Below, piece by piece: positions 1-8,733 of a DNA stretch of 64,000 nt (the stretch's first letter is position 1; each line of letters starts with the position of its first letter). Under the pieces are notes generated by a model. That model worked only from the letters and a program-made list of their open reading frames with translations, was not told the origin of the DNA and did no database searches. This DNA comes from Roseitranquillus sediminis (GTDB lineage: Bacteria > Pseudomonadota > Alphaproteobacteria > Rhodobacterales > Rhodobacteraceae), in contig NZ_JAFFOB010000005.1 in the NCBI RefSeq assembly GCF_016918935.1, forward strand, positions 124,001 to 188,000, given 5' to 3'. Position numbers and translations under genes: made by a program.

Positions 1-261
1 GTGTTCCCAGGCGTGCCGGCGGAAGCCACGGCGCCGACCGAGGCGACGGAGGCCGTGCTGCACCTCGTCGACCGGTGCCTGCCCGGCTGGACGATCTCGC
101 TGCAGGGGCAGGCAACCGAGCCGGACGGCCACTGGCAGTGCTTCCTGCGCGAATCGGCCTCGCGCGACGACGACGCGATGATCGGCAGCGGCCGCGCGCC
201 GACAGTGAGCCTCGCGCTGCTCGAGGCGATCCTGAAGCTTGCCTCGCTCAAGGCGCGGTAG
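1..261 (+). CDS. Small hypothetical protein, possibly 5'-truncated
   Basis: The reading frame is open from the first base of the window and ends at TAG. If the GTG at base 1 is the start, the product has 86 residues; it may equally be the end of a longer gene. The protein is soluble, with an amphipathic helix (EAVLHLVDRCLPGW), a W-x-C stretch in the middle and a C-terminal Ala/Leu-rich helix. Its outline resembles small alphaproteobacterial proteins of the phage ABA-sandwich type, but I cannot confirm that. It lies 45 bp upstream of the P-type ATPase on the same strand. No function is assigned. Confidence 0.5.
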   Translation: MFPGVPAEATAPTEATEAVLHLVDRCLPGWTISLQGQATEPDGHWQCFLRESASRDDDAMIGSGRAPTVSLALLEAILKLASLKAR

Positions 262-305
262 CAGGGCCGGTCTCGCCAGCGCGCCGAAGGAACGGGACAG
301 CAGGC

Positions 306-2975
306 ATGGACGCAAACGACGCCCCTGCGGCCGAGGACTGGCACGCGCTCGACGTCGACGAGGCGATGCGCCGGCAAGAGTCGAGTCGTCGCGGCCTGAG
401 CGCGGAGGAAGCGGCGGCACGGCGCGCCCGGGATGGGCCGAACGCGCTGCCGGCCGTCAAGCCGCGGGGGCCGATGCGACGGCTGCTCGACCAGTTCGAC
501 AACCTGCTGATCTACGTCCTGCTCGCCTCCGGCGCGATCACGGCGGTGCTCGGACACTGGACCGACGCAGCGGTAATCATCGCCGTGGTCGTGATCAATG
601 CCGCAATCGGCTTCTGGCAGGAGGGCCGCGCCGAGGACGCGCTGGCGGCGGTGCGAGCCATGCTGTCGGCGGAGGCGGCGGTGCTGCGGGAGGGCGAGCG
701 GCGGCACGTCCCGGCGGAGGATCTCGTGCCGGGCGACATCGTGCTGCTGGAGGCCGGCGACCGCGTGCCAGCGGACCTGCGCCTCATCAAGTCCAGCGGC
801 CTCACCACACAGGAGGCGGCGCTCACCGGAGAATCGGCCGCCATCGTCAAGTCGGTGGAAGCCGTCGCACGGGAGGCGGCGCTTGGCGACCGCACCTCGA
901 TGGCTTATTCGGGCACGCTGGCGGCTTCGGGCCGCGGCGTCGGCCTCGTCGTGGCGACCGGCGCCGCGGCCGAAATCGGGCGGATCGGCGCGATGTTGAG
1001 CGGCATCGAGCAGCTGAAGACGCCGCTCCTGCGTCAGATCGACCACTTCGCGCGGCTGCTGACGTTCCTCATCCTCGCCGTCTGCGCGGCCGTCTTCGCC
1101 TATGCGACCATGATTGGCGGGTACGCCATCGAGGAGGCATTCCTCGCGATGGTGGGGCTGGCCGTCGCGGCGATTCCCGAAGGCCTGCCGGCCGTGCTGA
1201 CGATCACGCTCGCCCTCGGCGTGCAGCGGATGGCGGCGCGCAACGCCATCATCCGGCGGCTTCCGGCGGTGGAGACGCTGGGTGCCGTCTCGGTCATCTG
1301 CACCGACAAGACCGGTACCTTGACGCTGAACGAAATGGTGGTGCGGCGAGTGGTAGTTGATCCGCGCGAAGCGCCGCTCGACGTCACCGGCGAAGGCTAT
1401 GACCCTGCAGGCGCACTCTCGCGCTCCGACCTGCGAGCGGAGGCACTGGCGCGGACCGGCCTGCTCTGCGGCGATGCGCAACTCCTTAGAGGCGAGGACG
1501 GCTGGCGCGTGGAGGGCGATCCGATGGAGGGGGCGCTGGTAGCCTTCGCCTGCAAGGCTGGGCTCAATGAGGGCGACGAGCACGCGCGCCACACGCGGAT
1601 TGCGGAGATTCCGTTCGACGCCGACCACCGATTCATGGCCACGCTGAACAAGGGGCCGGACGGGCGCAAGCTGCACGTAAAGGGCGCGCCGGATCGCCTG
1701 CTTGAGCTCTCGGCGCGGCAGGAGAGCGGCGAACTCGACCGCGCGGCCTGGCAGGAGGCGATCGAGACGCTGGCGGCGGACGGTCACCGCGTCCTCGCCT
1801 TTGCTCAGAGGCCGCTGGACGCGGACGCCCTCACGATGGACGACGTGCGGGACCTGACGCTGATCGGTCTCGCCGGCTTTATCGACCCCGCTCGCCCGGA
1901 GGCGATCGAGGCGGTGGCGGCCTGCCGCAGCGCCGGGATCGACGTCAAGATGATCACCGGCGATCATGCGCGCACGGCGCTGGCCGTCGCGGCCGAGCTG
2001 GGGCTCGATACCTCCGGCGGCGCCATGATCGGCGCGGACGTAGCGTCGCTGGACGACGCAGAGCTTTCGCGCCACGCCGGACGGGTCGGCGTTTTCGCGC
2101 GCGCCGCGCCGGAGCACAAGCTGCGGCTGGTGGAGGCGCTGCAGGCCAAGGCGCAGGTCGTCGCGATGACCGGCGACGGCGTGAACGATGCGCCTGCGCT
2201 CAAGCGCGCCGACGTCGGCATCGCCATGGGCATCAAGGGAACCGAGGCCGCCAAGGAGGCCGCGCGGATGGTGCTGGCGGACGACAACTTCGCCTCCATC
2301 GTCGCGGCGGTGCGCGAGGGGCGGACGATCTACGACAACATCCGCAAAGTGATCGCCTGGACGCTGCCGACGAACGGCGGCGAATCGCTCGTCATCATCG
2401 CGGCCATCCTGCTCGGCATCACGCTGCCCGTGACACCGGTGCAGATCCTCTGGATCAACATGGTCACGGCGGTGACGCTGGGCCTCACGCTCTCGTTCGA
2501 GCCGGCCGAGCCGGGCGTGATGGAGCGTCGCCCGCGCCGGATGGAGGCGGGCCTGCTCGACGCCGAGATGATATGGCGGGTCGCGCTCGTCTCGGTGCTG
2601 TTCGGGCTGGCCGTCTTCGGCCTCTTCTTCTGGTCGCTCGAGCGCGGCGACGAGCTGGAGCTGGCGCGGACGCTGGTGGTGAACCTGATCGTGGCGATGG
2701 AGATCGCCTACCTCTTCTCGGTGCGCTACCTGCACCTCTCGGGGTTCAGCTGGACCGGATTGATGGGCACACGCGCGGTCCTGCTTGGCGTGGCGGCCGC
2801 AATCTTGCTGCAGGCCGGCTTTACCTACGCGCCACCGATGCAGGTTGTCTTCGACACCCAGCCGATGAGCCTCGCGGACCTCGCGCTGATCGGCGGCGCC
2901 AGCCTCGTGCTGTTGCTGGGGCTAGAGGCCGAGAAGTGGCTGCGGCGCGCAGCGGGGATCCTGCGCCCCTACTGA
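306..2975 (+). CDS. P2-type cation-transporting ATPase (calcium ATPase-like)
   Basis: An 889-residue inner-membrane pump that couples ATP hydrolysis to cation transport. The order is canonical: N-terminal cation-ATPase domain, TGES actuator motif near residue 174, PEGLP in the fourth membrane segment, the phosphorylated Asp334 in CTDKTGTLT, MITGDH, TGDGVNDAP and a C-terminal group of membrane helices. PEGLP and the lack of an N-terminal heavy-metal domain put it in the P2 (Ca/Na/K) group, not the P1B metal exporters. The ATG at 306 is chosen because the upstream extension of the frame shows no family similarity. It converges on the GH65 gene with a 1-bp gap. The transported ion cannot be read from the sequence. 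Confidence 0.93.
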   Translation: MDANDAPAAEDWHALDVDEAMRRQESSRRGLSAEEAAARRARDGPNALPAVKPRGPMRRLLDQFDNLLIYVLLASGAITAVLGHWTDAAVIIAVVVINAAIGFWQEGRAEDALAAVRAMLSAEAAVLREGERRHVPAEDLVPGDIVLLEAGDRVPADLRLIKSSGLTTQEAALTGESAAIVKSVEAVAREAALGDRTSMAYSGTLAASGRGVGLVVATGAAAEIGRIGAMLSGIEQLKTPLLRQIDHFARLLTFLILAVCAAVFAYATMIGGYAIEEAFLAMVGLAVAAIPEGLPAVLTITLALGVQRMAARNAIIRRLPAVETLGAVSVICTDKTGTLTLNEMVVRRVVVDPREAPLDVTGEGYDPAGALSRSDLRAEALARTGLLCGDAQLLRGEDGWRVEGDPMEGALVAFACKAGLNEGDEHARHTRIAEIPFDADHRFMATLNKGPDGRKLHVKGAPDRLLELSARQESGELDRAAWQEAIETLAADGHRVLAFAQRPLDADALTMDDVRDLTLIGLAGFIDPARPEAIEAVAACRSAGIDVKMITGDHARTALAVAAELGLDTSGGAMIGADVASLDDAELSRHAGRVGVFARAAPEHKLRLVEALQAKAQVVAMTGDGVNDAPALKRADVGIAMGIKGTEAAKEAARMVLADDNFASIVAAVREGRTIYDNIRKVIAWTLPTNGGESLVIIAAILLGITLPVTPVQILWINMVTAVTLGLTLSFEPAEPGVMERRPRRMEAGLLDAEMIWRVALVSVLFGLAVFGLFFWSLERGDELELARTLVVNLIVAMEIAYLFSVRYLHLSGFSWTGLMGTRAVLLGVAAAILLQAGFTYAPPMQVVFDTQPMSLADLALIGGASLVLLLGLEAEKWLRRAAGILRPY

Positions 2976-2976
2976 C

Positions 2977-5427
2977 TCACGGCTCGCCGTCCTCTTGCGC
3001 CGGACCAGCGCGTGCGTTGCGGGGCCGGACCAGCCGGAACCGCGCCTCCGAGCCCGGAGGCAAGCGGCGATGCTGTCCGCGATAGGCGATGCCGATCGGG
3101 TCGGCGCTGCTGCCTCCGACCGCGATATCCAGACATTGGCGGGTCGCGTCGAGCTTGACCTCCTGTCCCCTGTAGCGGACCCGCGTGCGGACGCGGGAGA
3201 GCGCGTCGGGGAGCACCGGGTCGACGTGAAGGATGCCCGACCGCACCACCAGCCCCAGATAGCCAGCCTGGATCATGTCGATCGTCCCGCACATCGCGCC
3301 GAGGTGGATGCCCTCGCGGGTCGAACCACCCTGCACGTCCTTGACGTCCGCCTCCAGCGCCTCGCGCAGAAGATCCCATGAGCGCGGCCGCTGCGACCGC
3401 CCGACGACCCAGGCGTGGACCACGCGCGAGAGCGTCGAGCCGTGCGAGGTGCGCTGATCATAGTAGGCGACGAGGCGCGGGATGTCCGCAGGATCGAAGA
3501 CGTAGCCCATCCGCTCGAAGATCTGCACCAGCTCCTCGGACGAGAACAGGAACGGCAACATCAGCACGTCCGCCTGCTTGGAGACCTTGTAGTCGTTGAC
3601 GTCCTTGCCCTCGGCCTCGAGGATCCGGTCGAGGCGGTGGATGTCGTCATACCGCTCGCGGTAAGCGTCCCAGTCGAGCTCCTCCAGATCCTCGTAGCCC
3701 TCGAACTGGGCGATCAGGCCGTTCGACAGGTGTGGCACGTAGAGCTTTTCGGCGATCTCCTGCCAGCGGGCGATCTCGGCGTCGTCGAGCCCGATGGCGC
3801 TGCGAAGCCGCTGGCGACGGCTGGGCGGCAGGTCCGACAGGGCATCAATGGTGCGCGTGAGGAGCCAAGAGGTGAGCACGTTGGTGTAGGCATTGTCGTC
3901 GATCCCTGCCGCCTCGTCCGCCGGGACGCCGGGATAGGCGGTATGGAATTCGTCGGGTCCCATCACACCCCTGATCCGGTAGCGCTGGAGCTCGTCGTCC
4001 CAGCTTGCGAGGCCGGCAAAAAAGCGCGCGATCTCGAGCAGCATCTCCGCCCCGCCCTCCGCAAGGAAGGCGCGGTCGTCGGTGGCGCGGAAGTAGGTCC
4101 AGATGTTGTAGGCGAGCGCCAAGCCGATGTGGCGCTGCCGGTGCGTGGCGTCCGGCACCCAGCGACCCGACTTCGGGTTGAGGTGCACCACCTGCGATTC
4201 CTCGCGCCCGTCCGAGCCGCTCTGCCAAGGATACATGGCGCCGGGCAGGCCCTCCGACCGGGCCAGCCGGCGCGCCGCCTCGAGCCGGCGCAGGCGGTAC
4301 GACAGCAGCGCCCGCGTCCACCGCGGCTCACGCAGGTTCAGCACGCGAAAGACGAAGAGCTCGTCCCAGAAGATGTGGCCGCGATAGGCTTCGCCATGCC
4401 AGCCGCGCGCCGGAGCACCCACGTCGAGCGCCGTCGTGTGCGGAGAGACGCTCTGGAGCAGGTGGAACGTGTTCACGCGCAGGTGCTGCTGCGCCTCGTC
4501 ATCGCCGTCCGCGAGCGCGATGTCGAAATCCTCCCACAGCCCGCGCCAGGCGCGTTCGTGCTCTTCTAGAAGTACGGCGAAGCGAGGGGCGAGGATGACA
4601 GCGTCGGTGGCGGCGAGGCTGGGCGAGGCGATGGCGCAGTCGCGGGACGTGGCGAAGGAGACGATCTTCTCGACCGAAACCTCCTCGCCGTCCGCGACGT
4701 CGAGGGCGAAATCGGTGCCGACCTCACAGAGCTCTCGCCAGTCGTCCGCCTCGGCATCCCGCTCGACGTGGCCGGTGAAGAGGCGGGTTCGGGCGGCAAT
4801 CACCGCCTCGATGCGGGACTGCAGCGTCCGGCAATGCAGGCGAACGACGTCGGCCTCAGGGTGGGCGCAGTCGATGATCCTGAGATGGCACCCCTCGAGA
4901 TCGCGATAGCGCTCGACGCCCCAGTTCGTCACCCCGCCATGGATCGCCGAGCGGACGTCGAGACGCCCGCTCCAGCCCTCGGGCACGATCGTAAGTTCGA
5001 CGGCCGCGAGGTCGGGATCGGCCATGCTGACGAAGCGCCGCTCGCGCAGTCGCGTAACGCGCCCCTGCGGGTCCACCAGCCGCAGTTCGCGCAGGAGCAG
5101 CCCGTGGCGCATGTCGAGCGTCTGGACGTAGTCGCGAGTGCTATCCGCCGTGATCCGCAGCCAATCGCCGCCTTCGGGCCGGATGACGAGCGGGAGCCAG
5201 TTCGGCCAGTTGACCAGGTCCTCGTTCTCGATCTCGCGGCCGGATACTTCGCTTGTCTGCCGGTCGTAACCGCCGGCAAGATAGGTACCGGGATAGTGGG
5301 TCGCGTCTGGACGCGAGTCGAGCGTGGCGCCGCGCGTGGCGAAGCGTCCGTTGCCAAGGGTGCAGAGCGTCTCGCGCAGGCCCTCATCGTCAACGTCGAA
5401 GCCGTTGTAGGTCAAGGTCCAGCTCAT
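2977..5427 (-). CDS. Glycoside hydrolase family 65 disaccharide phosphorylase
   Basis: 816 residues. GH65 enzymes split alpha-glucosides such as maltose, trehalose or kojibiose with phosphate, inverting to beta-glucose 1-phosphate. The protein has the N-terminal beta-sandwich, then the (alpha/alpha)6 barrel with HGEAYRGHIFWDE (about 344-356), the general acid Glu493 in GPDEFH, VSKQADV near residue 610, and a small C-terminal beta-domain. Its start overlaps the stop of the beta-phosphoglucomutase gene by ATGA, so the two are translationally coupled and form a pathway: phosphorolysis, then beta-G1P to glucose 6-phosphate. Which disaccharide is used cannot be told from the motifs. Confidence 0.92.
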   Translation of the reverse strand: MSWTLTYNGFDVDDEGLRETLCTLGNGRFATRGATLDSRPDATHYPGTYLAGGYDRQTSEVSGREIENEDLVNWPNWLPLVIRPEGGDWLRITADSTRDYVQTLDMRHGLLLRELRLVDPQGRVTRLRERRFVSMADPDLAAVELTIVPEGWSGRLDVRSAIHGGVTNWGVERYRDLEGCHLRIIDCAHPEADVVRLHCRTLQSRIEAVIAARTRLFTGHVERDAEADDWRELCEVGTDFALDVADGEEVSVEKIVSFATSRDCAIASPSLAATDAVILAPRFAVLLEEHERAWRGLWEDFDIALADGDDEAQQHLRVNTFHLLQSVSPHTTALDVGAPARGWHGEAYRGHIFWDELFVFRVLNLREPRWTRALLSYRLRRLEAARRLARSEGLPGAMYPWQSGSDGREESQVVHLNPKSGRWVPDATHRQRHIGLALAYNIWTYFRATDDRAFLAEGGAEMLLEIARFFAGLASWDDELQRYRIRGVMGPDEFHTAYPGVPADEAAGIDDNAYTNVLTSWLLTRTIDALSDLPPSRRQRLRSAIGLDDAEIARWQEIAEKLYVPHLSNGLIAQFEGYEDLEELDWDAYRERYDDIHRLDRILEAEGKDVNDYKVSKQADVLMLPFLFSSEELVQIFERMGYVFDPADIPRLVAYYDQRTSHGSTLSRVVHAWVVGRSQRPRSWDLLREALEADVKDVQGGSTREGIHLGAMCGTIDMIQAGYLGLVVRSGILHVDPVLPDALSRVRTRVRYRGQEVKLDATRQCLDIAVGGSSADPIGIAYRGQHRRLPPGSEARFRLVRPRNARAGPAQEDGEP

Positions 5428-6140
5428 GTTCCGCTCTCCTCGTTCCGGACTGCAACCTCTTCGAGCGAGGCGACAGTCATCCCGGCCCCAGCTGCGCGCA
5501 ACCGTTCCGCATCCTTCCCTTCCGCCACCCCGATCACGAGTCGAAAGCCGCCCGCCGCGCCGGCAAGAACGCCTGCCTCGGAATCTTCGAACAATGCGCT
5601 GCGCTCCGGCCGCACCCCCAGGCGCCGCGCGAGGGCGAGCGGCATGTCGGGAGCGGGCTTGCCGTCAAGGCCCTCCTCCTCGGCCACCAGACCGTCGACC
5701 CGCGCGAGGAAAGCCGCCCCCAGACCGGAGTTCCTCAGCACACGCTCGGCATTGCGGCTGCCCGTGAAGAGTCCGGCCCGCACTCCCGCCTGACGCAGCG
5801 CGTCGAGGAGCCGCTCTGCGCCGGGGAGGACCTCGGCGCCCTCTGCGATGAGCAGGTGCTGAAAGACAGCGTTCTTCTCCCTCGCGATGCGGTCCAGCAA
5901 GGGCGTAGGTTCGATGGCTCGGGAGGACAGAATGGCGCATGCACCATCCGGGCGCGTTCGCCCGTCGACATATCGGCGGTAGTCATCATGCGAGAAGGGA
6001 GGACCGCTGGCCGCAGTCAGGATGGGGTCGAGCACCTGTTTCCATGCCCGCTCGTGCAGGCTGGCCGTGTCGGTGACGACGCCATCCATGTCGAAGAGCA
6101 CGCCATCGAATTCGGCAGGATCGAGTACGACACGCGCCAT
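5424..6140 (-). CDS. pgmB: Beta-phosphoglucomutase family HAD phosphatase
   Basis: 238 residues. HAD-superfamily protein with the nucleophile/acid pair in FDMDGVVTDT near the N-terminus, a helical cap following motif I, a Ser/Thr motif II (LFTGSRNAE), the motif III Lys in GKPAPD, and the acidic motif IV in LFEDSEAG. Pairing with the GH65 phosphorylase (4-bp overlap) strongly suggests the substrate is beta-glucose 1-phosphate. It is first in the two-gene operon, with rpoH 60 bp further upstream on the same strand. Without that context it could be called only a HAD phosphatase. Confidence 0.88.
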   Translation of the reverse strand: MARVVLDPAEFDGVLFDMDGVVTDTASLHERAWKQVLDPILTAASGPPFSHDDYRRYVDGRTRPDGACAILSSRAIEPTPLLDRIAREKNAVFQHLLIAEGAEVLPGAERLLDALRQAGVRAGLFTGSRNAERVLRNSGLGAAFLARVDGLVAEEEGLDGKPAPDMPLALARRLGVRPERSALFEDSEAGVLAGAAGGFRLVIGVAEGKDAERLRAAGAGMTVASLEEVAVRNEESGT

Positions 6141-6200
6141 GCAGGCACGACGCGTCGCCGTGCCTGCCGGTTCCTTGCTGAGGAATTTGCCGGTGCCTTG

Positions 6201-7097
6201 TCAGGCGTCCGCAAGCAGTCCCTTTTCGCGCGCGAGTTCCTGCATCCGCTTCTGCAACTTCTCGAATGCACGGACCTCGATCTGGCGAATGCGTTCGCGG
6301 CTGACATTGTAGACGCCCGACAGGTCCTCGAGCGTCACGGGCTGGTCTTGCAGCCGCCGCTGGGTCAGGATGTCCTGCTCGCGCTCGTTGAGGACCTTCA
6401 TCGCCTCGGCCATCAGCGCACGGCGCGCCTCGAGCTCGTCACTCTCGGCAAACGCAGTCGCCTGGTCGGCGTCTTCGTCCTCTAGCCAGTCCTGCCACTG
6501 CGTCGTACCCTCGCCATCGGCCCCTACCTGCGCATTGAGCGAGGCGTCGCCGCCGGACAGGCGGCGGTTCATCGAGATCACCTCCTGCTCGGTGACACCC
6601 AGGTCGGTCGCGATCTTGCGAACGTTCTCGGGACGCATGTCGCCCTCTTCCAGCGCGCCGAGGCGCGCCTTGGCCTTACGGAGGTTGAAGAAGAGCTTCT
6701 TCTGCGCCGAAGTCGTGCCCAGCTTCACGAGGCTCCAGGACCGCAGGATGTACTCCTGAATCGAGGCGCGTATCCACCACATCGCGTATGTCGCAAGGCG
6801 GAAGCCTTTCTCAGGATCGAAGCGCTTCACGGCCTGCATCAGGCCGACGTTCGCCTCCGAGATGACCTCCGCCTGCGGCAGGCCATAGCCGCGATAGCCC
6901 ATGGCGATCTTGGCAGCCAGCCGCAGGTGCGACGTCACCAGCCGATGTGCCGCCTCCGAGTCCTGGTCCTCGACCCAGCGCTTCGCCAGCATGTACTCCT
7001 CCTCCGGCTCAAGCATCGGAAACTTGCGAATTTCCTGCAGGTAGCGGTTGAGGCCCTGCTCCGGCGACGGCGCGGGCAAATTGGCGTAGGTGCTCAT
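6201..7097 (-). CDS. rpoH: RNA polymerase heat-shock sigma factor sigma-32
   Basis: 298 residues. Group 3 sigma factor directing transcription of chaperone and protease genes. Region 2 is clear (LRLAAKIAMGYRGYG, AEVISEANVGLMQAV, ATYAMWWIRASIQEYILRSW), the RpoH box region follows (KKLFFNLRKAKARL), and region 4.2 carries the helix-turn-helix ([21 protein letters not shown]). The ATG at 7097 is preceded by a GGGGGA ribosome-binding site; the frame continues upstream but that stretch is not sigma-like. A possible promoter and a 17-bp palindrome lie just upstream. rpoH next to rluD is a common order in Rhodobacterales. Confidence 0.96.
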   Translation of the reverse strand: MSTYANLPAPSPEQGLNRYLQEIRKFPMLEPEEEYMLAKRWVEDQDSEAAHRLVTSHLRLAAKIAMGYRGYGLPQAEVISEANVGLMQAVKRFDPEKGFRLATYAMWWIRASIQEYILRSWSLVKLGTTSAQKKLFFNLRKAKARLGALEEGDMRPENVRKIATDLGVTEQEVISMNRRLSGGDASLNAQVGADGEGTTQWQDWLEDEDADQATAFAESDELEARRALMAEAMKVLNEREQDILTQRRLQDQPVTLEDLSGVYNVSRERIRQIEVRAFEKLQKRMQELAREKGLLADA

Positions 7098-7124
7098 TGC
7101 GCTTTCCCCCGTACGAGAGGTTCC

Positions 7125-7153
7125 GAAATAGTAAACTGATCGGTTCAGTTCAA
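7125..7153 (-). promoter_or_regulatory. Possible sigma-70-like promoter of rpoH
   Basis: Read on the minus strand: TTGAAC (7148-7153), 17-bp spacer, TATTTC (7125-7130). The -35 is good and the -10 is weak. Predicted transcription start is about 20 bases before the rpoH ATG, leaving room for the GGGGGA site. Inference only. Confidence 0.3.
7134..7150. repeat. 17-bp palindrome in the rpoH upstream region
   Basis: AACTGA-TCGGT-TCAGTT, a perfect 6-bp inverted repeat around a 5-bp centre, 37 bp before the rpoH start. It sits across the spacer of the best-looking promoter there, where an operator would act. No regulator is assigned. Confidence 0.4.
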
Positions 7154-7210
7154 GTAGGTCGTTTCGATTGTGGCGTACCTGCGCGGCCTGTCCAGCCAGC
7201 GTGCGCTTCC

Positions 7211-8239
7211 TCACTCATTCGTGCAGCCCCGTTGGCCGAGGGCCGCGAGCAGAGCCGCCATGTCAGCGGGCAAAGGCGACTGGAACCGCAACTGCTCGCC
7301 GCTGACTGGATGGCGAAATCCCAGCGTCGCCGCATGGAGTGACTGACGCGAAAAACCGTTCGCCACTTCGGCCCCTGGTTGCGCGGCAGAAACGCGCCTT
7401 CGCCCCCCGTAGGTTCCGTCTCCGACGAGCGGGTGGCCGAGATAGGCCATGTGCACGCGGATCTGGTGTGTGCGGCCGGTCTCGAGCCGGCACTCCACCA
7501 GCGCCGCAGCGGCGCCATAACGCTCGATCGTCCGCAGGCGGGTCAGCGCGTGCCGCCCGCCCCGCCACGTCACCGCCTGCCTCTGCCGGTCGGTCCGGTG
7601 GCGGGCGAGGCCGGTGGCAACGACGACAGTGCCGTCGGCGTCCAGGCTCGCGCCACGCAGGCCCAGAATACGAGGATCCGCCGCATCCGGCACGCCATGG
7701 CAGACAGCAAGATATGTCCGCTCAGCGCTATGCGCGGCGAACTGTGCGGCAAGGCCATGATGCGCGCGGTCCGACCTCGCGACCACCAAGAGCCCACTCG
7801 TGTCCTTGTCGATGCGGTGCACGATGCCTGGCCGCGCAATCCCGCCGACGCTCGAGAGCGAGCCGCCGAAGCGGTGCAGCAACGCATTGACTAGCGTGCC
7901 GTCAGCGCTGCCCGGCGCAGGATGTACCACCAGGCCTGCCGGCTTGTCGACGACGATCAGGTCCTCGTCCTCGTAGCGAACATTAAGTGGGATGTCCTGC
8001 GCCACCATATTGGTCGGCGCGGGCGGCGCGATCGTCAGTTCGTACACCTCGCCTTCGACCGGCCGGCGCTTGGCATCGGTCACGGCCTCGGCGCCGGAAC
8101 GGACGCAGCCGTCGGCAAGCAGCCGCGCGAGACGGGAGCGGCTGAGATGTGCGTCGGCTGGTGCGTCGCGCGCCAATGCCTTATCTAGCCGCGGCGGCGG
8201 ATCGGCGGCGATGACCACGGTAACGACAGAGGGCGGCAT
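7211..8239 (-). CDS. rluD: RluD-type 23S rRNA pseudouridine synthase
   Basis: 342 residues. RluA/RluD family enzyme, likely modifying helix 69 of 23S rRNA. An N-terminal S4 RNA-binding domain (LSRSRLARLLADG) is followed by the catalytic domain with VDKPAGLVVHP and the Asp-containing HRIDKDTSG signature, then LETGRTHQIRVH. The ATG at 8239 has GGAG upstream. It overlaps head to head with the ATG of the next gene: the four bases CATG at 8237-8240 hold both start codons. The E. coli numbering of target sites is inferred from the family. Confidence 0.93.
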   Translation of the reverse strand: MPPSVVTVVIAADPPPRLDKALARDAPADAHLSRSRLARLLADGCVRSGAEAVTDAKRRPVEGEVYELTIAPPAPTNMVAQDIPLNVRYEDEDLIVVDKPAGLVVHPAPGSADGTLVNALLHRFGGSLSSVGGIARPGIVHRIDKDTSGLLVVARSDRAHHGLAAQFAAHSAERTYLAVCHGVPDAADPRILGLRGASLDADGTVVVATGLARHRTDRQRQAVTWRGGRHALTRLRTIERYGAAAALVECRLETGRTHQIRVHMAYLGHPLVGDGTYGGRRRVSAAQPGAEVANGFSRQSLHAATLGFRHPVSGEQLRFQSPLPADMAALLAALGQRGCTNE

Positions 8240-8537
8240 GGCGGAAGCTCCGATATCCGAAGCGGACGCGCGGCGGCTCCGGTGGCTGGCGCGGCTGGTA
8301 ATGGCTCTGACGCTTACCATGATCGTCGGCGTCCTCGCGATTGTCTTGCTGCTTGTTACCCGCCTGAGCGGAACGCCAGCCCTGCCTCTGCCCGAGGAGG
8401 TGGCCCTGCCCGACGGCGTCTCCGCTCAGGCCGTCACCGCCGCGGCGGACTGGTACGCGGTCGTCACAGACGACGGGCGTATCCTCATCTACGAGCGGCC
8501 GAGCGGAAAGCTGCGGCAGGAAGTCACCCTCGATTGA
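8238..8537 (+). CDS. DUF6476-type small membrane protein
   Basis: 99 residues with a single hydrophobic helix (about 19-42, MALTLTMIVGVLAIVLLLV), then a short periplasmic-looking tail with DWYAVVTDDGRILIYE and KLRQEV. This matches the small Rhodobacterales protein commonly found divergent to rluD (DUF6476, recognised by pattern). The start has GAGGG 4-5 bases upstream. It ends 3 bp before the 3' end of tRNA-His, which is on the other strand. Function unknown. Confidence 0.75.
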   Translation: MAEAPISEADARRLRWLARLVMALTLTMIVGVLAIVLLLVTRLSGTPALPLPEEVALPDGVSAQAVTAAADWYAVVTDDGRILIYERPSGKLRQEVTLD

Positions 8538-8540
8538 TGG

Positions 8541-8617
8541 TGGTACCGCCTCCCTGGCTTGAACAGGGGACCTCTGGATCCACAATCCAGCGCTCTAACC
8601 AACTGAGCTAAGGCGGC
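8541..8617 (-). tRNA. tRNA-His (GTG anticodon)
   Basis: A full 77-nt cloverleaf with encoded CCA. D stem GCTC/GAGC, anticodon stem CTGGA/TCCAG around the loop TTGTGGA (anticodon GTG), 5-nt variable loop, T stem CCCTG/CAGGG with TTCAAGC. Acceptor GCCGCCT pairs with AGGCGGT, so position 1-72 is G-U. The discriminator is A73 and the genomic base before G1 would be U, so the usual G-1:C73 identity element is absent. This state is known from a group of Alphaproteobacteria with a divergent HisRS. Confidence 0.96.
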
Positions 8618-8733
8618 ACGCCGTGCCCTCTAACGCCACGTGTGCGACTTTGCAAGACTTCGCACAAGGCGCCGGCTTGCCCGGAACCGCTTGCGGGTCT
8701 AGGACGGCGGCGCACTGCGGACGGAGAACGGCA

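Noticed and set aside
75-1360. Alternative long frames and an upstream extension of the P-type ATPase
   Set aside because: They show Arg/Ala-rich low-complexity translations without family motifs; the ATPase begins at 306.
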